Origin: Bradyrhizobium guangdongense
GTDB taxonomy: Bacteria; Pseudomonadota; Alphaproteobacteria; Rhizobiales; Xanthobacteraceae
Direction of reading: 5' to 3'
Length of the DNA stretch: 64,000 nt
NCBI RefSeq assembly: GCF_004114975.1
Contig: NZ_CP030052.1
Coordinates: forward strand, 496,001 to 560,000
The notes under the pieces are model-generated. The model was not told the origin of the DNA. It worked only from the letters and a program-made list of their open reading frames with translations, and did no database searches. A program made the translations under genes and the position numbers. This document shows positions 18,812 to 26,760 of this stretch, piece by piece (the stretch's first letter is position 1; each line of letters opens with the position of its first letter).

Positions 18812-19302
18812 TCTCAAAACAGCGAGCGCAAATGACGCTTATCTCATCCCGCGCAATGGCCTGGCGGCGGCGGTCGTTCGCAGCGGGCGAGAATGGATTC
18901 ACCTTGGTCGAGATGCTGGTCGTCATTACGATCATCGGGCTGATCATGGGACTGATCGGCCCCCGCGTGTTGAACTATCTCGCTGAGTCCAAGGTCAAGA
19001 CGGCCAAGATACAAATCCGCAGCCTCGCCAGTTCGCTCGATCTCATGTTTCTCGACACGGGACGCTATCCGTCATCTTCGGAAGGCCTTAACGCCCTGGT
19101 AAAACCCGCAGCTTCGATGGCCGGATGGCACGGTCCCTACATCGATGGAAATAGCCTACCGAACGACCCGTGGGGTAGGCCCTATGTTTACCGGTCGCCC
19201 AGTGGGAACGCCAAGTTTGAGATCATGTCCTACGGGGCTGACGGGCATGAGGGCGGTGCGGATTCTGCCGCCGATATCTCGTCAAACAGCAATGAGAAAT
19301 AG
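18808..19302 (+). CDS. gspG: Major pseudopilin GspG
   Basis: A 164-residue major pseudopilin. The type IV prepilin cleavage site is ENG/FTLVEMLVVITIIGLI, with Glu at +5. The C-terminal part has the GspG signatures YPSSSEGLNALV, GPYIDG, PNDPWGRPYVYRSP and FEIMSYGADG. The GTG at 18808 overlaps the gspF stop (GTGA); an ATG at 18832 would give a 22-residue leader and is equally credible. The leader would be cut by the prepilin peptidase at 29075. Confidence 0.92.
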   Translation: MISKQRAQMTLISSRAMAWRRRSFAAGENGFTLVEMLVVITIIGLIMGLIGPRVLNYLAESKVKTAKIQIRSLASSLDLMFLDTGRYPSSSEGLNALVKPAASMAGWHGPYIDGNSLPNDPWGRPYVYRSPSGNAKFEIMSYGADGHEGGADSAADISSNSNEK

Positions 19303-19756
19303 CCCGGAAGCACAAAACGGATTTACTTTGCTTGAGATGGTCTGCGTGTTGTCCATCGTCGCAATGCTGGTCGGTATCCTTCTGCCACGGCTTTCGCCTG
19401 GAACGTCGCGGCCGCGGCTCGAGGCATCGGCACTCGAAATCGCGTCCCTATTGAAGATCGACCGGAACGCGGCAGTTAAGAGCGGGATGCGCGTGCTGAC
19501 CAGAATCGACGCGAGCACCCGGCGCCTGCAATCAGGTTCGAACGGCAGCGTTCTCGTGGTACCGGACGATGTGACGCTGGACGCACTATTGCCACGGGAT
19601 TGCGAAGGACGACCCGCCCTTTCGACCATAAGTTTTTTCCCGAGCGGGTTCTCGTGCGGTGGCACGCTTAGACTCTCGCGTCTGAATACTGTCTACGAAG
19701 TTCGTGTGAATTGGCTTACGGGGGGAATCGAGATTGTGCGCGTTCCGGCTGTGTAA
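19292..19756 (+). CDS. gspH: Minor pseudopilin GspH
   Basis: A 154-residue minor pseudopilin with a short leader and cleavage site QNG/FTLLEMVCVLSIVAMLVG. The C-terminal half is typical of GspH (SFFPSGFSCGGTLRL). The ATG at 19292 overlaps the end of gspG by 11 bases. An open frame from 19145 lies within gspG and is not the start. Confidence 0.88.
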   Translation: MRNSPEAQNGFTLLEMVCVLSIVAMLVGILLPRLSPGTSRPRLEASALEIASLLKIDRNAAVKSGMRVLTRIDASTRRLQSGSNGSVLVVPDDVTLDALLPRDCEGRPALSTISFFPSGFSCGGTLRLSRLNTVYEVRVNWLTGGIEIVRVPAV

Positions 19757-20132
19757 TGCCTCCCGCAGCGTCGCGGGGTTTACGATCGTCGAGGCATTGG
19801 CCGCTCTCGCGATCGCCACCGCCATGCTGGCGGCGATCGGCTCGCTCATGTCGACCAGCATAAAAGGCGCGCGGAGGATTGATGATCGCATGGTCTTGGT
19901 GGAGACGGCGCGCACTCTGGCGGCAGCATTGCCGCCGCGCGGCGACGCAACCACGGGCGTAACGTCGGGTGAACTCAACGGCATTGTCTGGCGCGTCGAT
20001 ATATCGCCCTTGCTCAGGACAGCGTCCGACAAGCAGCAATGGGTGCCGAAACGGGTCCGGATCCAGGTTAAATCTTCAGCAGGTACGAGCTTCGCCCTGG
20101 AAACTGCGCGTCTGGGCCGGAGGTCGCAGTGA
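19734..20132 (+). CDS. gspI: Minor pseudopilin GspI
   Basis: A 132-residue minor pseudopilin with prepilin site VAG/FTIVEALAALAIATAML. The only start codon in frame before the prepilin motif is a TTG at 19734 with a G-rich ribosome site (gggggaa) just upstream. The gene overlaps gspH by 23 bases. GspI normally forms the pseudopilus tip with GspJ and GspK. Confidence 0.87.
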   Translation: MCAFRLCNASRSVAGFTIVEALAALAIATAMLAAIGSLMSTSIKGARRIDDRMVLVETARTLAAALPPRGDATTGVTSGELNGIVWRVDISPLLRTASDKQQWVPKRVRIQVKSSAGTSFALETARLGRRSQ

Positions 20133-20863
20133 TAGCCCGGGATCACCTCTCCCAAGCCTTGCACCGCGCGAGTATCGCGGGGTTCACGCTGTTCGAAGCT
20201 CTCGCGGCGATCGTACTTATGGGGATTGTTGTTTTTTGTCTAAGCACAATCGCGACGCATTGGCTACCCAGCTGGGATCGTGGCCTGGCGCGCGCGCAAC
20301 GCGCCGAGCTTATTGGCATCGCCCTTGACCGTTTAACCGCCGATCTTGCGGCATCGCAGTTCATTTCCGCCAACGGCGGAAGCAAAAAGCCGCTGTTCAA
20401 CGGCACAGAAGGATCTGTCACTTTTGTGCGCACGGTTACAAGCCCCAACGCCAAGTCGGGCCTCGAGATCGTTAAAATCGAAACAATCAAGGACCCTACT
20501 GGTCTCGTCCTCATACGCTCTTCGAGGCCCTTCGTCTTGTTTGAAGGTGCGATTGACCCGTCTGGCTTTGGTAATCCCGTCGTCCTGCTGCGATCGCCCT
20601 ATCGGGCCGAGTTCGCCTATGCGGGACCCGGCGGCGTGTGGAAGGCGAACTGGCTGAATGTCGGCCACTTGCCGGCCGCCATCCGCCTCACGGTCCAAGA
20701 TCACACCCTTGGGGAGGCGAGGGTAATCTCGACCACGACGCTTATTCATGTTGACGCGCCTGCACTATGCATCAGCGGAAAGAGCACGGATTGCACGGGA
20801 GAGCCCGACACTAGTCCCGATACGGCTCCCGCAGCGGACTCTCTCGAGAGCCGTCGGACCTGA
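20129..20863 (+). CDS. gspJ: Minor pseudopilin GspJ
   Basis: A 244-residue pseudopilin with prepilin site IAG/FTLFEALAAIVLMGIVV. The rest fits GspJ, with a beta-rich globular domain. The GTG at 20129 overlaps the gspI stop. The C-terminal tail after about residue 215 is rich in Ser, Thr and Asp and looks disordered. Confidence 0.86.
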   Translation: MIARDHLSQALHRASIAGFTLFEALAAIVLMGIVVFCLSTIATHWLPSWDRGLARAQRAELIGIALDRLTADLAASQFISANGGSKKPLFNGTEGSVTFVRTVTSPNAKSGLEIVKIETIKDPTGLVLIRSSRPFVLFEGAIDPSGFGNPVVLLRSPYRAEFAYAGPGGVWKANWLNVGHLPAAIRLTVQDHTLGEARVISTTTLIHVDAPALCISGKSTDCTGEPDTSPDTAPAADSLESRRT

Positions 20864-20870
20864 GGCCACA

Positions 20871-21809
20871 ATGATATTTTGCAATCCGCAGGAAGGACAC
20901 TTATCTGGGGGGCGGGAGGGCTTTATCCTCATTGCGGTCCTCTGGATGTTGATTGCACTCGCGACACTTGCGTCCATCTATTCGATTTACATAGGCAGTT
21001 CTTCCTGGTCGAGTTCGGTGATCGAGCGCCGTCTGCAAGCCGATCAATTGGTGTCAGCCAGCCTTAATCTCGCGACCCAACGCCTTGCTGTGGCAGACCA
21101 GCGCGATCGACCTACGCATGGCCACTTCAGCTTCCGGCTAGGCCAAGCCAACGCATCGGTCAGATTCGTTTCCGAAGCGGCCCGGCTCGATCTCAATCAG
21201 GCCCCGCGCGAACTACTATCGAGTTTCTTCATAGCGATCGGCGCATCGGAGGAGGATGCCCCGCGTTTTGCTGCGCGGATTGTTGGTTGGCGAGAGCGCT
21301 TAAGACCATCCGATCGCGCTAATGAAGCGCAGCTTTACCGCGCCGCCGGCCGCGGCTATGGACCGCGAGGCGCTCCCTTCGCACATGTAGGAGAGTTATG
21401 GTTAGTTCAAGGTCTGCCGCAGGTCATCATAGAACGAATGTTGCCTCTGGTGACCGTTTACAGCGGCAGGTCCGATATTAACGTCTTCGACGCGCCGCCC
21501 GAGCTTGTTGCGGCTTTGCCTGGCATGACCCTAGATCGTCTGAATGGTTTTCTTGGCCAACGGCAGCTCGTGGCTCCCAGTAAGGACGCTCTAGTCCGAC
21601 TGCTCGGTTCAGATCAAACCGCCGCGACCGCCGATGCAAGTGACGCGTTCCGGCTGGACATAAAAATAGGGGGCGCAGGGGGATGGAATAGCTGTGCGGA
21701 AGCGGTCATCTTGCTACAGGGTCCGGACGATCCTTTTCATATCCTTGCCTGGGATGACAGTTTGCGCGGTGACTGTCGTCAGGGCATGGCAACGGCGAAC
21801 CCGCCATGA
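20871..21809 (+). CDS. gspK: Minor pseudopilin GspK
   Basis: A 312-residue protein. The N-terminus has a prepilin-like site (GREG/FILIAVLWMLIALATLASIYS) with no Glu at +5, as is normal for GspK. The family stretch EAARLDLNQAPRELL and two helix-hairpin-helix-like regions (INVFDAPPELVAALPGMT) support the call. The ATG at 20871 lies 7 bases after the gspJ stop; an earlier in-frame ATG at 20748 is inside gspJ. GspK caps the pseudopilus tip. Confidence 0.88.
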   Translation: MIFCNPQEGHLSGGREGFILIAVLWMLIALATLASIYSIYIGSSSWSSSVIERRLQADQLVSASLNLATQRLAVADQRDRPTHGHFSFRLGQANASVRFVSEAARLDLNQAPRELLSSFFIAIGASEEDAPRFAARIVGWRERLRPSDRANEAQLYRAAGRGYGPRGAPFAHVGELWLVQGLPQVIIERMLPLVTVYSGRSDINVFDAPPELVAALPGMTLDRLNGFLGQRQLVAPSKDALVRLLGSDQTAATADASDAFRLDIKIGGAGGWNSCAEAVILLQGPDDPFHILAWDDSLRGDCRQGMATANPP

Positions 21810-22879
21810 TCCTGTTTAATTCGATAGCGGCAGGCCTCGCTTCGTGGGTACAAGCCGTGGCGTCCGAAGTTTCATCGCTCTCGAACGGCTTGCGCCGACG
21901 CTCGCAGGTTCGGATGGTGGAATTCGAGAAGGATCAATTCACCCTTCATCTCGTGACCGACCCCAAAAACGCGAAAGCGCCTGACCACGCGCTCGCGGTC
22001 CTGGAGGGAGCGGTTGCTAGCCCAATCCCTCCAGCATGGAAGTTAGCTCTGACTGGAAGTCAGCTTGAACTTGTCCTTCACCCGGCGCGATTTCTGTTTC
22101 GCCCGCTGGATTTGCCGAGGCGCGCTGCCGAATATGCGGCGGGTGTCGTGAGGTCCCAAATCGACCGACTAACCCCGTGGGATGTGCAAGAAGCGGTCTA
22201 TGGTTGGAGTGCTTCACCTGACGAGACTGGCGACCGCATTCAGCTGACAATCGCTGCCACGCCTCGCGCTAAGCTAACGCCCTTGCTCGATGCTATCGGA
22301 TCGCTTGGGACTTGGTCAATCCTGGTCTCCACGTCACGTTCGAACGTGCCAATTAGGATCGTTGAGACACAAATACACGGACCGACCGATTTCCGTCGTG
22401 TTCGTACGTGCCTGATGGTAGTTCTGCTGTTAAGCGGCTTTGCTGCCACTTCGTCGCTTTGCATTTCAGCGCTCATTTCGGACGGTTTGGCCCTGAGACG
22501 GGAAGAACTCTCTCGAAAGATATCGGTGCTCACAAGAGCGTCGCAGAATGTTGTTGCCGAATCCGCTTTGCGAGAGCTCGAACAACAGAAGCGCAACACT
22601 CCTTCGCCCGTAATGGCGATTGAGGCGCTGTCGGATCTACTGCCAGACAACACGTTCCTAACGGAGCTGCGTATCGATCACGCGAAACTACAGATAGCGG
22701 GCCTTACGAGCGACGCCGCATCGCTCATCCGCCTGATCGAGCAGTCGCCCCAGTTTTCACACGCGATCTTCTTCGCTCCAACCACACGGTCTGAAGGAGC
22801 AACCAAAGAGCAATTCCACGTCGAGGCTCAAATCAACCCCGCATTCGCCGCTATCCATGAACCAGACCTACCGCATTAG
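21806..22879 (+). CDS. gspL: T2SS assembly protein GspL (PilN-like)
   Basis: A 357-residue protein with a cytoplasmic region (about residues 1-190), one membrane helix (CLMVVLLLSGFAATSSLCISALI) and a periplasmic PilN/GspL-like domain (IEALSDLLPDNTFLTELRI). GspL links the GspE ATPase to the inner-membrane platform. It starts with an ATG that overlaps the gspK stop. Low similarity to enterobacterial GspL is normal in this group, so the name rests partly on gene order. Confidence 0.8.
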   Translation: MILFNSIAAGLASWVQAVASEVSSLSNGLRRRSQVRMVEFEKDQFTLHLVTDPKNAKAPDHALAVLEGAVASPIPPAWKLALTGSQLELVLHPARFLFRPLDLPRRAAEYAAGVVRSQIDRLTPWDVQEAVYGWSASPDETGDRIQLTIAATPRAKLTPLLDAIGSLGTWSILVSTSRSNVPIRIVETQIHGPTDFRRVRTCLMVVLLLSGFAATSSLCISALISDGLALRREELSRKISVLTRASQNVVAESALRELEQQKRNTPSPVMAIEALSDLLPDNTFLTELRIDHAKLQIAGLTSDAASLIRLIEQSPQFSHAIFFAPTTRSEGATKEQFHVEAQINPAFAAIHEPDLPH

Positions 22880-23414
22880 ACGCTACGTCAGCGCCATTCC
22901 GTTCGTTGCCACAATTTGTTACGCGGCAATGACGGGATTTCTATTGCTGATCACGGGCTGGACGGCGTTGGACCTGGCGGAACAGCATCGTACGCTGGCG
23001 AACGCGAACGAAATGTTCGACAGGTTGCAGTCACAACAGCGGGCGGCCCGCAGCACGAACGACGGGGCGCTCGCTGTGAGTCCACCAGTTGTCGAAGGTC
23101 CCACGGTCACAGTCGCGGCCGCCGTGGTGCTGCAGCACGTTTCTGCAGAAGCGACGCGGATGGGAAGCAACATCTTATCGTCGCAGGTCGATCTGCAGGA
23201 CGCAGGAGCACAACACGGGATCGTCAGAGTCTCTGTCGATCTCGAGATCGAGCAGCCGGCCCTTCAAGGCCTCCTTTACGAGCTGGAGGCGGGATCGCCC
23301 TTCCTGTTCATCGATCAATTGGTCATACAGGTACCCGAGTCGTCGACAAGACACGCCGCGACGAAGGTGCGCGTCGCAATTGTCGTCTCCGGATGGTGGC
23401 GGAGTGTCAAATGA
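22857..23414 (+). CDS. gspM: T2SS protein GspM-like
   Basis: A 185-residue protein with one N-terminal membrane helix (FVATICYAAMTGFLLLITGW), a short coiled-coil-like stretch and a small periplasmic domain (VSVDLEIEQPALQGLLYELEAGSPFLFIDQLVI). That layout fits GspM, the partner of GspL. It overlaps gspL by 23 bases. The assignment relies on size, topology and position. Confidence 0.78.
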   Translation: MNQTYRIRRYVSAIPFVATICYAAMTGFLLLITGWTALDLAEQHRTLANANEMFDRLQSQQRAARSTNDGALAVSPPVVEGPTVTVAAAVVLQHVSAEATRMGSNILSSQVDLQDAGAQHGIVRVSVDLEIEQPALQGLLYELEAGSPFLFIDQLVIQVPESSTRHAATKVRVAIVVSGWWRSVK

Positions 23415-24010
23415 AGTGCCCCCTCACGATTCAAGCTCTCGCGCTGGCCTTCCTGATCTTGGCAGTCGAATCGGGGAGGCGGCCTGCCGAGGCGAGTCAG
23501 ACTTCAACGGCTACTGGCCTGAATCCGCCAGTGTCGCCCACAATGGAGTACCTGCTTGCGAAGGAGCCATTCGAGGCTACCCGATCGGAGCATAATCCCA
23601 TTGCCAAAGTCCCCCTTGCGCAGCTCAATAAAACGCAAGAGCGCCCGCTATTCTCTCCGTCACGCCGCCCTCCGTCTCTGCCGCCGCCGAACGCGCCCAC
23701 TATCCCCGTTGTCGTCGCGGCTCCCAAGCCGCTCGAGCCTGAGCTTCCGCCATTTGAACTCGTGGGCACGATAACTGGGGGCGCCGACAGCATCGCCGTC
23801 TTTGTGAATCGCGCGACTGGCGAGACGGTGAAGTTGCGGCAGGATGAAGTTCAATCAGGATGGACGTTGCGCGACATCGGAGCGCGTGAAGCCACGCTTT
23901 CGAACGGCGAGAACATCAAGGTTCTGGCTCTCGCCTTGCCCGGCACGACCGCAGATCCGGCGCCTGTGGAAGCCAGCACCGCTTCAATACGGCATCCTGC
24001 GAAGCGTTAA
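23411..24010 (+). CDS. T2SS GspC/GspN-like periplasmic protein
   Basis: A 199-residue protein with a signal sequence or N-terminal anchor, a proline-rich linker (PSRRPPSLPPPNAPTIPVV) and a small beta domain (FELVGTITGGADSIAVFVN, then GETVKLRQDEVQSGWTLRDI). The beta domain resembles the homology region of GspC, which contacts the secretin. No other GspC candidate is in the cluster, so it may be the functional equivalent; databases often name this type GspN. Its ATG overlaps the gspM stop. Confidence 0.75.
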   Translation: MKCPLTIQALALAFLILAVESGRRPAEASQTSTATGLNPPVSPTMEYLLAKEPFEATRSEHNPIAKVPLAQLNKTQERPLFSPSRRPPSLPPPNAPTIPVVVAAPKPLEPELPPFELVGTITGGADSIAVFVNRATGETVKLRQDEVQSGWTLRDIGAREATLSNGENIKVLALALPGTTADPAPVEASTASIRHPAKR

Positions 24011-24413
24011 GGGTAAATGCGATTATGTTAGCGGATCAATCGCAACCGCCAAGTGTGCCGCGCTGCGATGGGTCGCCTTCAGGTACACCGACACGACGAT
24101 CTCGTAGCCGCTCGTGCCATTGCGTGCAATGCCGCAGACCCTACGTTGCAGCGCACAGAGGCAATTCATCTTGACAAGCAACACTTCGTGTCGCTCGACA
24201 ACACACCTCAGATATTGATGTCCGTCATTCAGTCCCTAGCATCGCGAGAAAGCGCCTTATGAACCGCTTTTCGTTTGGCGCGGCTGGCGGGGGACTTTCA
24301 AACATCAATGGCCCGATCCGATCTGTCGCCTATCTACTCGGAAACACGAGCGAGGCTTTTCGAGATGGCGACCTTCACTCTAACGATTGAACAACCGAAA
24401 GAGGAACCTTTAT
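24011..24413. other. Gap between T2SS operon and MBL-fold gene
   Basis: About 400 bases with only short open frames and no recognisable motif. It probably contains the end of the first T2SS transcript and a promoter for the metallo-beta-lactamase-fold gene. I see no clear terminator hairpin. Confidence 0.4.
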
Positions 24414-25748
24414 ATGTTACGCAGGAACTCAATCCCAACCAAGTGTGCCTTGGCTTTGGCCGCGACGCTCATGGCAGGTTCGGCGTTGTCGACCACGGCT
24501 CACGCAAACAATGGCGACTTGATCGCAGCGCGTCAGAAATTTTTCGGCGACGAGAACGTCGATCCCGAGTCCGGGCGGGTCAGTCCCGACAAGGTCATCT
24601 TGTCGTGGCTCTCGAATTCAACTCTGGCGGCTTCCATTGCCGGCCACGTTTTGCTTTTGGACACTTACGTCACTCGGCTCGAAGTTTCGCCGGGCCGCAC
24701 GCCCTTCGTTATCGGCGATTTGGTTGCTCTCAAACCAGAAGGCCTTCTAATCGGGCATGGTCACTTCGATCACGCGGACAACGCGGCCTACATCGCTGCG
24801 ATGACCGGCGCGAAACTCTACGCCACCGCGGAAACCTGCGTTGCCCTGCAAGCCGATTTCGCGCGCGAGCAGGCCGACCCGGCGATTCAAGGTAATCCGG
24901 CTACGGCGTTTCCTCACAAGGCGTCGATCTCCTGCAACACGGTCACGACGACCGGTTCGGTTCCCGGCACCCAAATTGTCAAACTGGACTTCCTGGAACC
25001 GGACGCCTGCGTAATCGCCTTCCGACACTTGCACTCGGTTGCAGTCCCGGTCGACCCGACCTGGCCGCGGGCACCTAATCCGTCCGTTTATTATGCGGTT
25101 GACCCGCGCGATCCGGGGCTGTTTCCGGCCGGAACGCCGCTTGCGCCCGGGAAAAGTGGGACGCTGCCTGGGCAGATCAACATTGCTACCAGCGGCAGTG
25201 GTGGTCCGGGTGGCCCTATTCCGCTGTTTTTCGATTTTGTGTTGCGCGAAGGTCGTCACTTCACCTTTGCTTGGTATAACTCGTCGGGAGCACTCAAAGA
25301 AGGATTGGGAAGCGGGTGGCCCAACGGCACGCCAGCTGACGGCCAGCGTATCACGAACATCCTGAAGAGTTTACCGGCCACCGATGTGGATGCCGGTACG
25401 ATTGCGACAGCCAATTTCGATAACAATTCTTATCGTGATCCCTTCGCGTATATTCAAGCGCTGAACCCGAAGATCTTCATTCCGTTGCATCTGACCACCG
25501 GGTCGACCTTCAAGGAATCCATCTCGCCCGCCGTTTACGGCGGATACCTGGATCAAATTAAGCGCCTCGGCCTGACACTCGATCAATGGCCAGACACACG
25601 ATGGCTCGTTGATCCCGAAGATTACGCAAAGCCCATCGTCTACGACATTCGGGACCCGCGCTGGGACAATCCAAAGAAGCTGCCCGCCATCAAGCATTAT
25701 TGCGGTTCTGATCCAGACGACCACCACGACGACCACGGGAAGCCGTGA
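24414..25748 (+). CDS. Exported metallo-beta-lactamase-fold protein, candidate T2SS substrate
   Basis: A 444-residue protein with a clear signal peptide (MLRRNSIPTKCALALAATLM, cleavage near AHA/NNGDL). GHGHFDHADN gives the HxHxDH metal motif of the metallo-beta-lactamase fold, and later His residues (LHSVAVP, PLHLTTG) are candidate ligands. The C-terminus is rich in Asp and His. The ATG at 24414 has an agagga ribosome site; a TTG at 24387 is the alternative. The substrate is unknown. Its place between gspC/N and gspD and its signal peptide make it a candidate for export by this T2SS. Confidence 0.78.
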   Translation: MLRRNSIPTKCALALAATLMAGSALSTTAHANNGDLIAARQKFFGDENVDPESGRVSPDKVILSWLSNSTLAASIAGHVLLLDTYVTRLEVSPGRTPFVIGDLVALKPEGLLIGHGHFDHADNAAYIAAMTGAKLYATAETCVALQADFAREQADPAIQGNPATAFPHKASISCNTVTTTGSVPGTQIVKLDFLEPDACVIAFRHLHSVAVPVDPTWPRAPNPSVYYAVDPRDPGLFPAGTPLAPGKSGTLPGQINIATSGSGGPGGPIPLFFDFVLREGRHFTFAWYNSSGALKEGLGSGWPNGTPADGQRITNILKSLPATDVDAGTIATANFDNNSYRDPFAYIQALNPKIFIPLHLTTGSTFKESISPAVYGGYLDQIKRLGLTLDQWPDTRWLVDPEDYAKPIVYDIRDPRWDNPKKLPAIKHYCGSDPDDHHDDHGKP

Positions 25749-25830
25749 CCACCGCGCCGACGGCTGCTCGAAAAGAGGAGCCGTCGCGCCCTTCCACGAT
25801 CCGCGCGCCGGATGCAACTGAAATGATGCA

Positions 25831-26481
25831 ATGAAACGCTCTCTGATTTGGTTCGTAATCGTCGCAACGCTGTGTGTGTGCATCCACGCAAGGCACGTCG
25901 ACGCTCATCCGGATATATTGGTTCACATGCATGATGCGGTTATCTTTGATGGAAATGGCTCTATCAGCGGCGTCCGCGTATCTTGGACCTACGATAGGGA
26001 AACGTCGGTGACGGCATTGCGAAGTAGCGGCCTCAACGAAAGCGCCCCACACCTCGGGCGTGACCAGCTTGATCCGCTGGCCAGGGCGACGGTTAATTCG
26101 CTGCGCGCGTCTGACTTCTATACGTTCGCGCGCGTCAATGGCACCAAGCAGCCATTCGATGGCGCATCCGATTCATGGCTCGAGTGGGATGGATCGGTGC
26201 TAACATTGCATATGGCTCTCAACTTCAAGCAGCCCGTGAGCAACAGCAATTTCACGCTCGAGCTCTTCGATGAAACAGACGAGATCGAGTTCGATTTCCA
26301 AGAAGGAGACGCCGTCATCATGACGAAGGCACCCAAAGACTGCGCGCTCGTCGTCGCACGGCCAGGCGATGCCGCCGCTCAACGGGAACTTCTCGGCGAT
26401 GCTTATCTCAATCCCAACGTTCAACCGGTCGGTTGGGATGCGCAATACTCAAACAAGGTTTCGGTGCGATGTCTAAGTTAG
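25831..26481 (+). CDS. Exported DUF1007-like protein inside the T2SS locus
   Basis: A 216-residue protein with a signal peptide ending at VDAHP. It fits DUF1007: a mature start with HPDILVHMHDAVIFDGNGSISGVRVSWTYD, then LASSDFYTF-type and FNFTLELFDE-type beta segments. DUF1007 proteins are periplasmic and often linked to metal transport, but their role is unsettled. It lies 82 bases after the metallo-beta-lactamase-fold gene and 246 bases before gspD, so the two may be co-expressed. Confidence 0.72.
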   Translation: MKRSLIWFVIVATLCVCIHARHVDAHPDILVHMHDAVIFDGNGSISGVRVSWTYDRETSVTALRSSGLNESAPHLGRDQLDPLARATVNSLRASDFYTFARVNGTKQPFDGASDSWLEWDGSVLTLHMALNFKQPVSNSNFTLELFDETDEIEFDFQEGDAVIMTKAPKDCALVVARPGDAAAQRELLGDAYLNPNVQPVGWDAQYSNKVSVRCLS

Positions 26482-26760
26482 AGGCAATTACAGCCTTGCT
26501 CAACCGAATGAAGTCGCCGCTCGACGCTGAACAAGCTGTCTTATGAGCGATTTCGCGCGCGGAGACATTGCTTTGCAGAATTGTCACGGGCGAAACGAAA
26601 GTGTCGGTGCAGCGATATTGTTGCATGCGGCTTAGCCGTTGCGACAACAACATAAGGAGTAACGTCAATCATTGAGAAGATTGGGCGCCGCGCGGTTCAC
26701 GCGCTCGACGATCTGCTCGCATTTGTAATGAAGACGCGAGAGAGTGAGAGGCTACGCGCT

